From: Saccharibacillus sp. O23
GTDB taxonomy: Bacteria; Bacillota; Bacilli; Paenibacillales; Paenibacillaceae
Length of the DNA: 64,000 nt
Direction: 5' to 3'
Assembly (NCBI RefSeq): GCF_002205895.1
Contig: NZ_NJDE01000002.1
Span: forward strand, 186,001-250,000
The notes beneath the pieces are model-generated. The model saw only the letters and a program-made list of their open reading frames with translations, was not told the origin of the DNA and ran no database searches. Shown in pieces: positions 1 to 9,020 of the stretch (position 1 is its first letter; each line of letters starts with the position of its first letter). The position numbers were made by a program, and so were the translations under genes.

Positions 1-1
1 A

Positions 2-181
2 CGGGTTCCGCCGGCGGGCGTGAACGAAGCGGAGTCGCTGGACGATTCGGAACATCGCGAGCATAAGGTTCGTTACCGCGAAGACGATATCGACCCGAAC
101 GCGACGACCGATCCGACCCGCCAAGCTTCCAACCTGATCATCGGCCGTAACGATCGGCCTTATACGGGCGGCGATAAATAA
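2..181 (+). CDS. C-terminal end of an unidentified protein (5' truncated)
   Basis: The frame is open from the window edge and closes with TAA at 179-181, giving 59 residues. The segment is hydrophilic and rich in Asp, Arg and Pro, and ends with a Gly-Gly-Asp-Lys tail. It has no membrane segment or recognisable motif. Codon use matches the GC-rich neighbours, and a strong hairpin terminator follows 24 bp later, so I take it as the real end of a gene. The family cannot be assigned from this fragment. Confidence 0.55.
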   Translation, partial: RVPPAGVNEAESLDDSEHREHKVRYREDDIDPNATTDPTRQASNLIIGRNDRPYTGGDK

Positions 182-204
182 GAAGCCGAATAACGGATAC
201 GCCA

Positions 205-237
205 AAAAGCGGGAGATCGTCATCTCCCGCTTTTTTT
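205..237. terminator. Bidirectional Rho-independent terminator
   Basis: An inverted repeat with arms AAGCGGGAGAT and ATCTCCCGCTT and a short loop is followed by seven T on the plus strand. On the minus strand the stem also runs into a T-rich stretch. It lies between two convergent genes (the fragment ending at 181 and the MFS gene ending at 273) and probably serves both. Confidence 0.85.
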
Positions 238-272
238 GTGCGACGAAACGCAGAGTCCGCAAAATTCCGGAT

Positions 273-1490
273 TTACGCCGAAGCTTCCGGAGTTTCGGCG
301 CGAACCGAAGAAGTCCGGTCGTCCGGACGCCGCCGCTCCGAGCGATGATGCAGCAGATAATAAGCGATCAGCGAGATCGCCGCTGCCGCGCCTCCGGTCA
401 AGTACATGGCCGAATAACCGGCGGACGAAGCGACAAGGCCGAGCAGATAAGAACCGAGACCGTAACCCAGATCGAAGAACACGAAATACGTCCCGGTCGC
501 AAGACCGCTGCGATGAGCGGGTGCGGATTGGATCGCCAGCGTCTGGAAGCTCGGAATGATCGCGCCGTAGCCGAGGCCGATAATCGCCGCCGTCAACAGG
601 AAGAAAACGGCCGATCCGGCTTGGCTGAGCGCGATCAAGCCGACCGCGAACAACGCGATGCCGGGATAGACAAGCGTATGCGCGCCTTTGCGGTCGAACA
701 AGCGGCCGGTAAACGGACGCGACAGCAGGACCGTAGCGGCGAACACGACGAAGAAATAGCTGGCCGCGCTTTTGAGGCCGAGCGAATCCGCGTAGACCGA
801 GATGAAGGTCGAGATTCCGCCGTAAGCGAAAGCGATCAGGAAGCCCGCGGAAGCTACCGGAATAGCGCGGAATTCGATAAAGCGCTTGATATGCCAAGCC
901 CCGAGTTCGCTCGGGCGGCGTTCATGCCGCGGAATCGGCGTGATCACGCCGAACAGGCAGGCCAATAAGGCAAAGACGGCAATAAGGATGAACAAAGTCG
1001 TATAGCCCGCGCCCGAAGATACGGACAGACCGATGAACGGACCGAAGACCATGGCAAGACTCATGAACAACGTGAAATAGCCGATCCCTTCGCCTTTGCG
1101 TTCGTTCGGAATGACATCCAGAACGACGGTGGAAGTCGTCGTGGCCGCGATGCCGAAAGAGATGCCGTGCACGAACCGAAGCGCCAGCAGAAGCGGATAA
1201 GTCGGCACCCACAGATAGAAGAAGCTGCACGCGGCAAACATGACCACCGAGAAGACGAGCAGTTTTTTTCGGTCGAGCTCGTCCAGCCATTTGCCGGTAA
1301 GCGGTCTGAAGATGACGGCCGCAATAACGAAAACGGTCGTAACCAAGCCGATTCCGTCCGGATTTCCGCCCATATGTGACATTGCGTATTCCGGGAGCGT
1401 CACCGCCAAGATATAGAAGTTGATAAAAATGAAGAAGCTGCTGAAACTGATCGTCAAAAAGTCGCGGCTCCACAATCGTTCGTTTTTCAA
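273..1490 (-). CDS. MFS transporter (probable drug or metabolite exporter)
   Basis: 405 residues with about twelve hydrophobic segments. The MFS motif A region (GKWLDELDRKK) lies between TM2 and TM3 and is echoed at RPFTGRLFDRKG between TM8 and TM9, as expected for the duplicated 6+6 fold. The start is TTG at 1490-1488, chosen because AGGAGG lies eight bases upstream; no better ATG is near. A sigma-A-like promoter lies about 70 bp upstream. It is monocistronic and convergent with the preceding gene. The family uses proton-driven transport across the cytoplasmic membrane. The substrate cannot be inferred; resemblance to multidrug or metabolite exporters is only general. Confidence 0.85.
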   Translation of the reverse strand: MKNERLWSRDFLTISFSSFFIFINFYILAVTLPEYAMSHMGGNPDGIGLVTTVFVIAAVIFRPLTGKWLDELDRKKLLVFSVVMFAACSFFYLWVPTYPLLLALRFVHGISFGIAATTTSTVVLDVIPNERKGEGIGYFTLFMSLAMVFGPFIGLSVSSGAGYTTLFILIAVFALLACLFGVITPIPRHERRPSELGAWHIKRFIEFRAIPVASAGFLIAFAYGGISTFISVYADSLGLKSAASYFFVVFAATVLLSRPFTGRLFDRKGAHTLVYPGIALFAVGLIALSQAGSAVFFLLTAAIIGLGYGAIIPSFQTLAIQSAPAHRSGLATGTYFVFFDLGYGLGSYLLGLVASSAGYSAMYLTGGAAAAISLIAYYLLHHRSERRRPDDRTSSVRAETPEASA

Positions 1491-1556
1491 AGCGATTTCC
1501 TCCTGTAAATGATGAAAATTAAGAAAAGTCTATTTTCAAAAATGGTTGTCTGAACA

Positions 1557-1586
1557 AGTATATCGGTAAAACGAACTTTTTGTCAA
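1557..1586 (-). promoter_or_regulatory. Sigma-A-type promoter of the MFS gene
   Basis: On the minus strand TTGACA (1586-1581) is followed after 18 bp by TATACT (1562-1557), close to consensus. It lies about 70 bp upstream of the MFS start at 1490. Confidence 0.65.
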
Positions 1587-1667
1587 CGGATCCGGAGAAG
1601 TAAGCAGGAAATTCGACGTTTTATGATATGCTGAAGCCAGAACACTGCGGGAACGGGGGAGAAGCTT

Positions 1668-2090
1668 ATGTCGGACGAAGTCAGCAGGGTGCATCGGATT
1701 CCGTTCAGTCGGATCTGCGGCATACTGGGGATCAGGCAGAAGATTATCAATGTGTATCCGGATCATGTCGACAAATGCGTGGTGGTCGAGACGGACAAGA
1801 ACGTACGCAATCCGAGCACCATTATCGAAGTGAAAAATACGTATCTGGACGTCAGGACCGTCAGCGCGGAAGAATACAATCGGATGCCTTATACGCCTAA
1901 CGTCTCGGATAAGCTCAAAGGGCTGCTGGACGAGTCCGAACGCGAAGCGCTCAAAGAAAGTTTGCACCTCGCGATCGGCGACGCCGAACATCGTTTGCGC
2001 GAACAACTGCCCGCCGAGGAACGCCGCCGCCGGGAGCTGTTTTTGGAGAATGCTCGGCGGGCTTTCAACAAGCTGAACGGCGACGTGTGA
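1668..2090 (+). CDS. Conserved-looking hypothetical protein, 140 aa
   Basis: ATG start preceded by GGGGGAG at a good distance. The protein is soluble. The N-terminal half is mixed alpha/beta and includes INVYPDHVDKCVVVETD; the C-terminal half (about residues 75-140) is highly charged and helical, ending in an Arg/Glu-rich stretch. No catalytic motif or membrane segment is visible. Codon use matches the neighbours, and the antisense frames look like shadows. It lies alone between the divergent MFS promoter and the yebC promoter. I do not recognise the family. Confidence 0.7.
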   Translation: MSDEVSRVHRIPFSRICGILGIRQKIINVYPDHVDKCVVVETDKNVRNPSTIIEVKNTYLDVRTVSAEEYNRMPYTPNVSDKLKGLLDESEREALKESLHLAIGDAEHRLREQLPAEERRRRELFLENARRAFNKLNGDV

Positions 2091-2141
2091 CGAAGCCGGC
2101 AATCCCGGTCTCGGCTTGACGACTCGAAAACGGATAGAGAC

Positions 2142-2170
2142 TTGTTCCGGTGGCTTTTTCACGCTACAAT
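2142..2170 (+). promoter_or_regulatory. Sigma-A-type promoter of yebC
   Basis: TTGTTC (2142-2147), a 17-bp spacer and TACAAT (2165-2170) lie about 55 bp upstream of the yebC start codon. Confidence 0.55.
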
Positions 2171-2225
2171 AAGTGGGTGTGAAATTCAGCGCAGAACCAA
2201 TAAATGGAAAGCGAGCGGGATAGAT

Positions 2226-2948
2226 ATGGGTCGTAAATGGAATAACATTAAGGAAAAGAAAGCTTCCAAAGACGCCAATACCAGCCGGGTTTACGCCAAA
2301 TTCGGCGTTGAAATTTATGTGGCGGCCAAAAAGGGCGAGCCGGACCCCGAATCGAACCGTGCTTTGAAAGTTGTACTGGAACGTGCCAAGACTTACAACG
2401 TGCCGAAAGCGATCATCGACCGCGCGCTCGACAAAGCCAAAGGGAGCGGCGACGAGACGTATACGGAGCTTCGTTACGAAGGCTTCGGACCGAACGGTTC
2501 GATGGTCATCGTGGACGCGCTGACGAACAACGTTAACCGTACGGCTTCGGACGTACGCGCCGCGTTCAGCAAGAACGGAGGCAACCTCGGCGTCAGCGGA
2601 TCGGTCGCCTACATGTTCGACGAGACGGCCGTCATCGGGATCGAAGGCAAGAACGAAGAGGAAGTGCTCGAGCTGCTGATGGAAGCGGACGTGGACGCGC
2701 GCGACATCGTCGCCGAAGACGAAGCCGTCATCGTCTATGCCGATCCGGATCAGTTCCACAACGTGCAGGAAGCTCTTCGCGCTGCGGGAATCGAAGACTT
2801 CACCGTAGCGGAGATCACCATGCTGCCGCAGACGTTCGTATCGCTGGACGGCGACGCGGAGAAGCAGTTCGACAAGATGATCGACGCGCTGGAAGATCTG
2901 GAAGACGTGCAGCAGGTCTACCATAACGTCGATTCGGACGAAGAATAA
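2226..2948 (+). CDS. yebC: YebC/PmpR family protein (TACO1-like)
   Basis: 240 residues. The diagnostic N-terminus [20 protein letters not shown] matches the conserved YebC start and fixes the ATG at 2226, although the frame is open further upstream. The typical regions SNGGNLG-like (here [12 protein letters not shown]) and MLPQTFV are present, and length agrees with the family (about 240). YebC-family proteins have been described as DNA-binding regulators and, more recently, as factors that relieve ribosome stalling; the sequence does not say which applies here. It is transcribed alone, between its own promoter and a terminator. Confidence 0.95.
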   Translation: MGRKWNNIKEKKASKDANTSRVYAKFGVEIYVAAKKGEPDPESNRALKVVLERAKTYNVPKAIIDRALDKAKGSGDETYTELRYEGFGPNGSMVIVDALTNNVNRTASDVRAAFSKNGGNLGVSGSVAYMFDETAVIGIEGKNEEEVLELLMEADVDARDIVAEDEAVIVYADPDQFHNVQEALRAAGIEDFTVAEITMLPQTFVSLDGDAEKQFDKMIDALEDLEDVQQVYHNVDSDEE

Positions 2949-2971
2949 AGCCGGAACCTTCGCGTTCCCCC

Positions 2972-3004
2972 AAGACTGTCGAGAAATTCTCGGCAGTCTT
3001 TTTT
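2972..3004 (+). terminator. Rho-independent terminator after yebC
   Basis: Arms AAGACTG.CGAGA and TCTCG.CAGTCTT with one mismatch, followed by six T. Confidence 0.85.
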
Positions 3005-3137
3005 GCGTGTACGAGCCGGTCGTTTTTTTCGAAGACGAAGAACGAAACGACATGCAGCCGGAAGCCGAACGAAAAAGGGTTGGGCAGGGAGAAGGAAGGG
3101 TAAGAAGGAGTAATCGTTTTTACGACAGGAGGATATT

Positions 3138-4337
3138 ATGAATACTCGACAACCCGAAACCACGGATCCCAACTTGAATATGAGCGCACCGGTGGAGGAA
3201 ATGTCTTTGAACGAATCGGCAGGGGACGCGAAGCCGGGCGTCTCCGTTTCCCCTGCTCCCGACGACATGCAGCAGATTCCCGCGCCTTCGGATTCTTCTT
3301 CCGAAACGGGACGCGGCGCTTTCGGGCGTCTGACGCTTAAGCCGTTATCCGAACAGATCATCGTCATCACGGGCGCATCCAGCGGCATCGGACTGGTTAC
3401 CGCCCGGATGGCCGCGGCGGCGGGCGCGAGAGTCGTGGCGGTAGCGCGCAACGAAGAAGCGCTGAAAGAACTGATCGCCGAACTGGAAGGGAAAGGGCAG
3501 ACCGCCGCTTATGTCGTGGCCGACGTCGGCAGGGAAGAAGACGTGCAGCGCGTGGCCGAGACGGCGATCCGGCAGTTCGGCACGTTCGATACTTGGGTCA
3601 ACAACGCGGGCGTCTCGATCTTCGGTCAGGCGATGGAAGTGACCACCCAAGATATGAAGCGCATGTTCGATACCGTCTATTGGAGCGTCGTCTACGGCTC
3701 CAAAGCGGCGGTTCGCCACTTCAAGGAACGGGGCGTGCCGGGGGCGCTGATCAATATCGGCAGCATCTTCGGCGACCGCGGAGTCGTGGTTCAATCGACG
3801 TATTCGTCCGCCAAGTTCGCCGTGCACGGTTGGACGGAAAATCTGCGGATGGAGTTGGAAAAAGAAAAAGCGCCCGTTTCCGTCACGCTGATCCATCCCG
3901 GACGAATCGATACGCCTTACAACGAGCACGCCCAGAGCTATCTGGACAAACAGCCCGTGCATCGCGGCATGATCTATCCGCCGGAAGCCGTGGCCGAAGC
4001 CATTCTGCATACGGCCCAGCATCCGAAGCGCGATATGTTCGTCGGTTCGCAGGCCCGTCTCGGCGCGCTGTTCGGCAATCTGGTTCCTCGCCTGACCGAC
4101 AAGGCGTTCGAATGGATCATGTTCCGCGGACAGCAGTCGCACGAGCGGCCGTCCCATCCTCGCGAAGCGGGTTCGCTGTACGAGCCGGGATACGGCATGC
4201 ACGAGCGCGGAACCAACGAAGGGTTCGTGCGCGGAGGAAGCCTATATGTCAAAGCTTCGAAGCATCCGGTCGCTTCGACGCTTGCCGTCGCCGGATTGAG
4301 CGCGCTGGTCTGGACGCTGGCAAAGCGCAAACGTTGA
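3138..4337 (+). CDS. SDR-family oxidoreductase with N-terminal extension and C-terminal hydrophobic tail
   Basis: 399 residues, ATG after AGGAGG. The Rossmann cofactor motif TGASSGIG is at 78-85, NNAG at 155-158, catalytic Ser at 209 and the Tyr222-x3-Lys226 pair, so this is a complete classical short-chain dehydrogenase predicted to use NAD(P)H. Most such enzymes are about 250 residues. Here a Pro/Ser/Glu-rich, probably disordered stretch of about 70 residues precedes the fold, and after residue 325 a basic linker leads to a hydrophobic helix (TLAVAGLSALVWTL) ending in KRKR, which could anchor it to the membrane facing the cytosol. The substrate is unknown. Monocistronic. Confidence 0.9.
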   Translation: MNTRQPETTDPNLNMSAPVEEMSLNESAGDAKPGVSVSPAPDDMQQIPAPSDSSSETGRGAFGRLTLKPLSEQIIVITGASSGIGLVTARMAAAAGARVVAVARNEEALKELIAELEGKGQTAAYVVADVGREEDVQRVAETAIRQFGTFDTWVNNAGVSIFGQAMEVTTQDMKRMFDTVYWSVVYGSKAAVRHFKERGVPGALINIGSIFGDRGVVVQSTYSSAKFAVHGWTENLRMELEKEKAPVSVTLIHPGRIDTPYNEHAQSYLDKQPVHRGMIYPPEAVAEAILHTAQHPKRDMFVGSQARLGALFGNLVPRLTDKAFEWIMFRGQQSHERPSHPREAGSLYEPGYGMHERGTNEGFVRGGSLYVKASKHPVASTLAVAGLSALVWTLAKRKR

Positions 4338-4374
4338 GAAACGAAGCTTAAACAACAGCATAAAAGAAGAATAG

Positions 4375-4404
4375 AAGCAGGTCCGATAACGGATCTGCTT
4401 TTTT
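4375..4404 (+). terminator. Rho-independent terminator after the SDR gene
   Basis: Arms AGCAGGTCCG and CGGATCTGCT around an ATAA loop, then a T run. Confidence 0.8.
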
Positions 4405-4459
4405 ATATTGAAAAACAGAATAAACAAACATAAAACAACATAAATAATGTCTGTATATG

Positions 4460-4488
4460 TTGACCGACCAACAAAAAACAGGTACGAT
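4460..4488 (+). promoter_or_regulatory. Sigma-A-type promoter of the rhamnose genes
   Basis: TTGACC (4460-4465), 17-bp spacer, TACGAT (4483-4488), about 40 bp before the rhaB start and after the preceding terminator. Confidence 0.55.
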
Positions 4489-4527
4489 AAAGAAGCAAAG
4501 AAGAATGGCTTCAGCGGAGGAATGAAT

Positions 4528-6006
4528 ATGAGACATGCGATCGCTGTCGATATCGGCGCATCCAGCGGGCGTTTGGTAGCGGCGACTTTAGCGGAGGGCA
4601 AGCTGGAGATCTCCGAGCTTCATCGTTTTGGTAACGCTTTTACGGAACGCGAAGGGCATGATTATTGGGATATGGATTCGTTGTTCGCGGAGATTCTGAC
4701 CGGTCTGCGAAAAGCGAAAGCGGCGGGGATCGATTCGTGCACGCTCGGCATCGATACTTGGGGCGTGGATTACGTGCTGCTAGGCGAAGAAGGAGAACGG
4801 CTTCACGACGTCTACGCTTATCGCGACGCCCGCACCGTCGGGGCGGCGGATCGCCTGCATCGGGAGAAGATCGACCGCGATGCCGTATACGCCAAGACCG
4901 GCATTCAAGAACTGAGTTTCAATACGCTGTATCAATTGTACGTGCATGATCGGGATCAGTTGGATCGTGCCGAGCGGATTCTGCTCGTGCCCGATTATTT
5001 GTATTACCGCCTCACGGGCCTTTTTATTAATGAAGCGACGAACGCGTCGACGACGCAGATGCTGAATTTGCGGACCCGGGACTTCGACGAAGACCTGCTG
5101 CGGGCGCTCGGACTGAAGCGGGAACAATTCGCCGAACTGACTCGGCCGGGCGCTCTGCTCGGCGGATTGAAGAGCGAGCTTACGAGCAGCGGCGAATATC
5201 CGGATTGCACGGTCGTCGTCGCGCCTACCCACGACACGGCGTCGGCGGTTGTCGGCGTACCGGCTGCGGAAGACCGGAGTTGGGCTTATATCAGCAGCGG
5301 GACTTGGTCGCTGCTCGGCGCGGAATTGGACGAACCGCGCAGCGGAGAGGCGCAGCGCGAAGCCAATTACACCAATGAATGGGGCGCTTACGGAACTTTC
5401 CGTTTTCTCAAAAATATCATGGGGCTCTGGATGATCCAAGAAGTGCGCCGCGAACACGGCGGGGAGCAGAGTTTCGCCGAACTCGCCGAGCTGGCGGAGC
5501 GCGAAGAAGGATTCCGAAGTCTTGTTCCGTGCAACGACGACCGTTTTCTGAATCCGTCCGGCATGACGGAAGAGATTCGCGCCTTCTGCCGGGAAAGCGG
5601 ACAGCCGGTGCCGGATACGCCGGCGCGTTTGGCGAGATGCATCTTCGACAGTCTGGCTCTGACTTATCTGGATGCCATGCGGGAATTGGAACGTCTGACG
5701 GATCGACGTTACGAAGTGCTGCACATCGTCGGCGGCGGAGCCAATAACCGCCTTCTCTCGCAGTTGACCGCCGATCTGTTAGGCATCGAAGTCCGCACCG
5801 GACCGTCCGAAGCGACGGCGATCGGCAATATTGCCGTACAGTTGATCGCCGCGGGCGCGCTGCCGGATCTCCCTTCGGCGAGACGCGCGATCGCGGCGTC
5901 TTTCCGGCCCGCGGTCTGCTTCCCGAATCCGGTCGCCGACCGGAACGAGCTTTTGGAACGTTGGCAATCCCTCACCCACAATCGATTGAAGGAGACCTTA
6001 CAATGA
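4528..6006 (+). CDS. rhaB: L-rhamnulokinase RhaB
   Basis: 492 residues, matching the usual rhamnulokinase length (about 490). It belongs to the FGGY carbohydrate kinases: an N-terminal actin-like nucleotide-binding strand ([10 protein letters not shown]), [10 protein letters not shown] near residue 80 and the C-terminal [17 protein letters not shown]-binding loop. It phosphorylates L-rhamnulose at O1 using ATP. GGAGG at 4516-4520 favours the ATG at 4528 over the one two codons upstream. Its stop overlaps the rhaA start (ATGA), indicating translational coupling. The pairing with rhaA and rhaD confirms the rhamnose assignment over other FGGY kinases. Confidence 0.95.
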   Translation: MRHAIAVDIGASSGRLVAATLAEGKLEISELHRFGNAFTEREGHDYWDMDSLFAEILTGLRKAKAAGIDSCTLGIDTWGVDYVLLGEEGERLHDVYAYRDARTVGAADRLHREKIDRDAVYAKTGIQELSFNTLYQLYVHDRDQLDRAERILLVPDYLYYRLTGLFINEATNASTTQMLNLRTRDFDEDLLRALGLKREQFAELTRPGALLGGLKSELTSSGEYPDCTVVVAPTHDTASAVVGVPAAEDRSWAYISSGTWSLLGAELDEPRSGEAQREANYTNEWGAYGTFRFLKNIMGLWMIQEVRREHGGEQSFAELAELAEREEGFRSLVPCNDDRFLNPSGMTEEIRAFCRESGQPVPDTPARLARCIFDSLALTYLDAMRELERLTDRRYEVLHIVGGGANNRLLSQLTADLLGIEVRTGPSEATAIGNIAVQLIAAGALPDLPSARRAIAASFRPAVCFPNPVADRNELLERWQSLTHNRLKETLQ

Positions 6007-7283
6007 GCGAATCGACTCGCAATGCATATCTGGAAGCGAAAAAATTATATGCGAAACACGGCGTAGACACGGATGCGGTACTGAATAAGCTGTCCGAGAT
6101 CAAGATCTCTCTGCACTGCTGGCAGGGCGACGACGTCAAAGGCTTTTTGTTCCGCGACAAAACGCTGAGCGGCGGCATCGCCGTGACCGGAAGTTACCCG
6201 GGCCGGGCTTCGACGCCGGGCGAGCTGCGGGCCGACTTGGACGAAGCGTTGTCCCTGATCCCGGGCAAACATAAGGTGAATCTGCATGCCATCTACGCCG
6301 ACACGGACGAGAACGTGGACCTCGACCGGCTCGAACCGCGCCATTTCCGGGGTTGGATCGATTGGGCCAAGCAGAACGGCCTCGGTTTGGACTTTAACCC
6401 GACGCTGTTCTCGCATCCGAAAGCCGAAGACGGCTTTACGCTCAGCAGCGCCGATCCGGATATCCGCAAGTTCTGGATCGACCACTGCAAAGCGTCCCGC
6501 CGCATCGCCGAGACGTTCGGCCGCGAATTGGGGCAGCCTTGCGTCACCAACCATTGGATGCCGGACGGCTACAAAGACACGCCGGTCGACCGCTGGTCGC
6601 CGCGCGCCCGGCTGCGCGATTCGCTCGACGAGATCTTCGCCGAGAAGATCGACGAGCGCTATAACGTCGATGCGGTCGAAAGCAAGCTGTTCGGCATCGG
6701 CTCGGAGAGCTACGTCGTTGGTTCGCACGAATTCTACATGGGCTACGCCATGAGCCGCGGCAAAACGGTCTGTCTGGATGCCGGCCATTTCCATCCGACG
6801 GAAGTGATCTCGAACAAACTGTCTTCGATCCTCATGTTCACCGAACAGCTTCTCCTGCACGTCAGCCGTCCGGTACGCTGGGACAGCGACCATGTCGTGA
6901 CCATGGACGACGAACTGCTGGAGATCGCTCGCGAGCTCGTTCGCGGCGATCTGCTGCCGCGCACGCATATCGGCCTCGACTTCTTCGACGGCAGCATCAA
7001 CCACGTCGCCGCTTGGGTCATCGGCGTCCGCAATACGCAGAAAGCGCTGCTGCGCGCCATGCTCGAACCGATCGAGCAGCTCAAACAGATCGAGCTGGAG
7101 AAAGACTATACCTCGCGCCTCGCGCTGGTCGAAGAATTCAAGTCGTATCCGTTCGGCGCCGTCTGGGATTATTTCTGCGAACAAGCCGGCGTCCCGGTCC
7201 GCGAAGACTGGCTGGCTCAAGTAAAGACTTACGAAAAAGAAGTTTTGTCCAAACGAGGCACGCCGAGCGAAGTGCTTCAATAA
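6003..7283 (+). CDS. rhaA: L-rhamnose isomerase RhaA
   Basis: 426 residues, the family length. It begins at the ATG of an ATGA overlap with rhaB, with GGAGA just upstream. The conserved opening [14 protein letters not shown] and the metal-site region [27 protein letters not shown], together with [13 protein letters not shown], are diagnostic of RhaA. The enzyme interconverts L-rhamnose and L-rhamnulose using divalent metal in a TIM barrel. It supplies the substrate of RhaB. No mutarotase or lactaldehyde dehydrogenase gene accompanies the set here. Confidence 0.96.
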   Translation: MSESTRNAYLEAKKLYAKHGVDTDAVLNKLSEIKISLHCWQGDDVKGFLFRDKTLSGGIAVTGSYPGRASTPGELRADLDEALSLIPGKHKVNLHAIYADTDENVDLDRLEPRHFRGWIDWAKQNGLGLDFNPTLFSHPKAEDGFTLSSADPDIRKFWIDHCKASRRIAETFGRELGQPCVTNHWMPDGYKDTPVDRWSPRARLRDSLDEIFAEKIDERYNVDAVESKLFGIGSESYVVGSHEFYMGYAMSRGKTVCLDAGHFHPTEVISNKLSSILMFTEQLLLHVSRPVRWDSDHVVTMDDELLEIARELVRGDLLPRTHIGLDFFDGSINHVAAWVIGVRNTQKALLRAMLEPIEQLKQIELEKDYTSRLALVEEFKSYPFGAVWDYFCEQAGVPVREDWLAQVKTYEKEVLSKRGTPSEVLQ

Positions 7284-7318
7284 ACGGTTCTTCCAGCCGA
7301 CCGGACCGCCGGTCTTAG

Positions 7319-7347
7319 ACGAAGCCGACAAGCTTCGTTTGCTTTTT
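7319..7347 (+). terminator. Weak possible terminator or attenuator after rhaA
   Basis: A 7-bp stem (ACGAAGC / GCTTCGT) with a short loop is followed by a mixed T-rich stretch. It may reduce read-through from rhaBA into rhaD and not end the transcript fully. Confidence 0.4.
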
Positions 7348-7424
7348 CCTAAAATAAAAATCGAGATTGCACGCATCAAGCGAAGGAGAGAAGGAAGCGG
7401 AGAAGCGAAGCGCTCGCATTTGGA

Positions 7425-7467
7425 ATTTTGATTTCAACCTTATAAAAATAAGATCAGAAATCAAAAT
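7425..7467 (+). promoter_or_regulatory. Inverted repeat in the rhaA-rhaD gap, possible operator or leader hairpin
   Basis: Perfect 10-bp arms ATTTTGATTT (7425-7434) and AAATCAAAAT (7458-7467) are separated by 23 bp of AT-rich sequence containing TATAAAAATA. The 248-bp gap otherwise has no gene. The site could be an operator for a rhamnose regulator or part of a separate rhaD promoter; the window holds no such regulator gene. Confidence 0.35.
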
Positions 7468-7531
7468 CCAACGGCGATCGAAGTCTCCTTCTTTCCGCAG
7501 CGCCGCCCAAGCGTGCCAAAAGGAGCGCAAA

Positions 7532-8371
7532 ATGAGCACATTAAATCCCGACAAAGTCGCCAAATCCCTGGAAATCCCGTTCGTCCGCGAAATGGCCGAA
7601 ATCACGCAGCATATGTGGCGCAACGGCTGGGACGAACGAAACGGAGGCAACGTCAGTTATATCCTCGACGAAGCCGAAGTCGCGAAATATCTCGATATCC
7701 ATAACGTAATCCGCGTGATCGAACCCGCATTTCCGGTCAACGAATTAGCCGGCAAATATTTTATCGTGACCGGCTCCGGCAAATACTTCAAGAACGTGCT
7801 GCAAGACCCGGCCGGCAATCTGGGCGTGCTGCGCGTGACGAAGGACGGCACGAGACTGGAACTGCTCTGGGGACTCGAGAACGACGCCAAGCCGACGAGC
7901 GAACTTCCTTCGCACTTCATGAGCCATATCGAGCGCTTGAAAGCCGATCCGGACCACCGCGTCGTCATCCATAATCACGCGACGAACGTGCTGGCCATGA
8001 CGTTTATTCACGACTTGGACGAAGCCAAATTCACCAAGACGCTCTGGGAAATGTGCACCGAATGCATCGTGGTATTCCCGGACGGAATCGGCATCATCCC
8101 TTGGATGGTTCCGGGTTCCAGCGAGATCGGCCGCGCGACGGCGGAGAAGATGAAAGAATACCATTCCGTGATCTGGCCGCAGCACGGCATCTTCGGTACC
8201 GGCACGTCGATCGACGAAGCGTTCGGCTTGATCGAGACGATCGAGAAAGCCGCGCAGATCTATATGCTGGTCGCTCATCACGAGATCAAGCAGCGGATCA
8301 CCGAACAAGAATTGACCGATCTGGCCGCCGCTTTCGGCGTGACGCCGCGCCCCGGCATCCTCAGCGTTTAA
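7532..8371 (+). CDS. rhaD: L-rhamnulose-1-phosphate aldolase RhaD
   Basis: 279 residues, close to the E. coli enzyme. It is a class II aldolase of the adducin/FucA superfamily: [14 protein letters not shown] near the N-terminus is the phosphate/substrate-binding stretch, HNHATN and WPQHGIFG carry zinc-ligand histidines. It splits L-rhamnulose 1-phosphate to dihydroxyacetone phosphate and L-lactaldehyde, completing the pathway begun by RhaA and RhaB. The start is the ATG nine bases after AAAGGAG. It lies 248 bp from rhaA, so it may have partly separate expression. Confidence 0.95.
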   Translation: MSTLNPDKVAKSLEIPFVREMAEITQHMWRNGWDERNGGNVSYILDEAEVAKYLDIHNVIRVIEPAFPVNELAGKYFIVTGSGKYFKNVLQDPAGNLGVLRVTKDGTRLELLWGLENDAKPTSELPSHFMSHIERLKADPDHRVVIHNHATNVLAMTFIHDLDEAKFTKTLWEMCTECIVVFPDGIGIIPWMVPGSSEIGRATAEKMKEYHSVIWPQHGIFGTGTSIDEAFGLIETIEKAAQIYMLVAHHEIKQRITEQELTDLAAAFGVTPRPGILSV

Positions 8372-8395
8372 CCGACCGTCTCGAATGATCCGACA

Positions 8396-8420
8396 AAGCC
8401 GCCTACGGGCGGTTTTTTTG
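8396..8420 (+). terminator. Rho-independent terminator after rhaD
   Basis: GCCGCC and GGGCGG arms around a short loop, followed by seven T. Confidence 0.85.
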
Positions 8421-8457
8421 TCGCGTTTTTCTTTATTTTTTTCGGGCTTTGCGCAGC

Positions 8458-8525
8458 CGCGCAAAAAAGTTTGCGGACTACCCCGTTCCTTTTTCGTTTC
8501 TGCGTTTTTGCTTGCGGCCTATAAT
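8458..8525 (+). promoter_or_regulatory. Putative promoter with upstream palindrome, CheY-like unit
   Basis: TATAAT at 8520-8525 lacks a good -35 box. Centred 55 bp upstream is CGCGCAAA-AAAG-TTTGCGGA (8458-8477), an imperfect palindrome. The same arrangement occurs before cheW (12793-12861), which makes an activator or repressor site plausible. Confidence 0.5.
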
Positions 8526-8561
8526 AAAAGCAGACGAAGACAGATCTAGGGGGAAACGCAA

Positions 8562-8924
8562 ATGACGAGAGTAATGATCGTGGACGACGCGGCTTTCATG
8601 CGTATGGTGCTGAAAGAGATTTTGGTTAAGTTGGGGTACGAGGTCGTAGGGGAAGCGGGGAACGGAGCCGAAGCCGTCCTCGAATACGAGCGGTTGAAGC
8701 CGGATATCGTGACCATGGATATTACGATGCCCGAGATGGACGGCATTACGGCGGTACGGAAAATCAAGGAGATCGATCCGAACGTGCGAATCGTCATGTG
8801 TTCGGCAATGGGACAGCAGGGAATGATCGTGGAAGCGATTCAAGCTGGAGCGCGCGATTTCATCGTCAAACCGTTCCAACCGGATCGCGTCGAACAAGCA
8901 TTGCGAAAATTGCTGGGAGCCTGA
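8562..8924 (+). CDS. cheY: CheY-like single-domain response regulator
   Basis: 120 residues, only a receiver domain. The acidic pair is Asp8-Asp9, the phospho-acceptor Asp53, and the switch residues Ser81 and Lys103 (VKPF) are all present. AGGGGGA precedes the ATG. In the family, phosphorylated CheY passes the signal from CheA to its target. It heads a group that continues with the GAF-GGDEF protein and the kinase at 9989, and cheA lies 4.8 kb downstream, so CheA is the likely phosphate donor. The output, flagellar or not, is not evident, as no motor genes lie in the window. Confidence 0.88.
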   Translation: MTRVMIVDDAAFMRMVLKEILVKLGYEVVGEAGNGAEAVLEYERLKPDIVTMDITMPEMDGITAVRKIKEIDPNVRIVMCSAMGQQGMIVEAIQAGARDFIVKPFQPDRVEQALRKLLGA

Positions 8925-9020
8925 GCGTCTTTCCGTCCCCGGTAGTAAGTTTTTCTTATTTTAAAACCGATACCTAAAAAGCGGAAGTTTGATTCCGATA
9001 TCAGAATGAAGGAGACGAAA

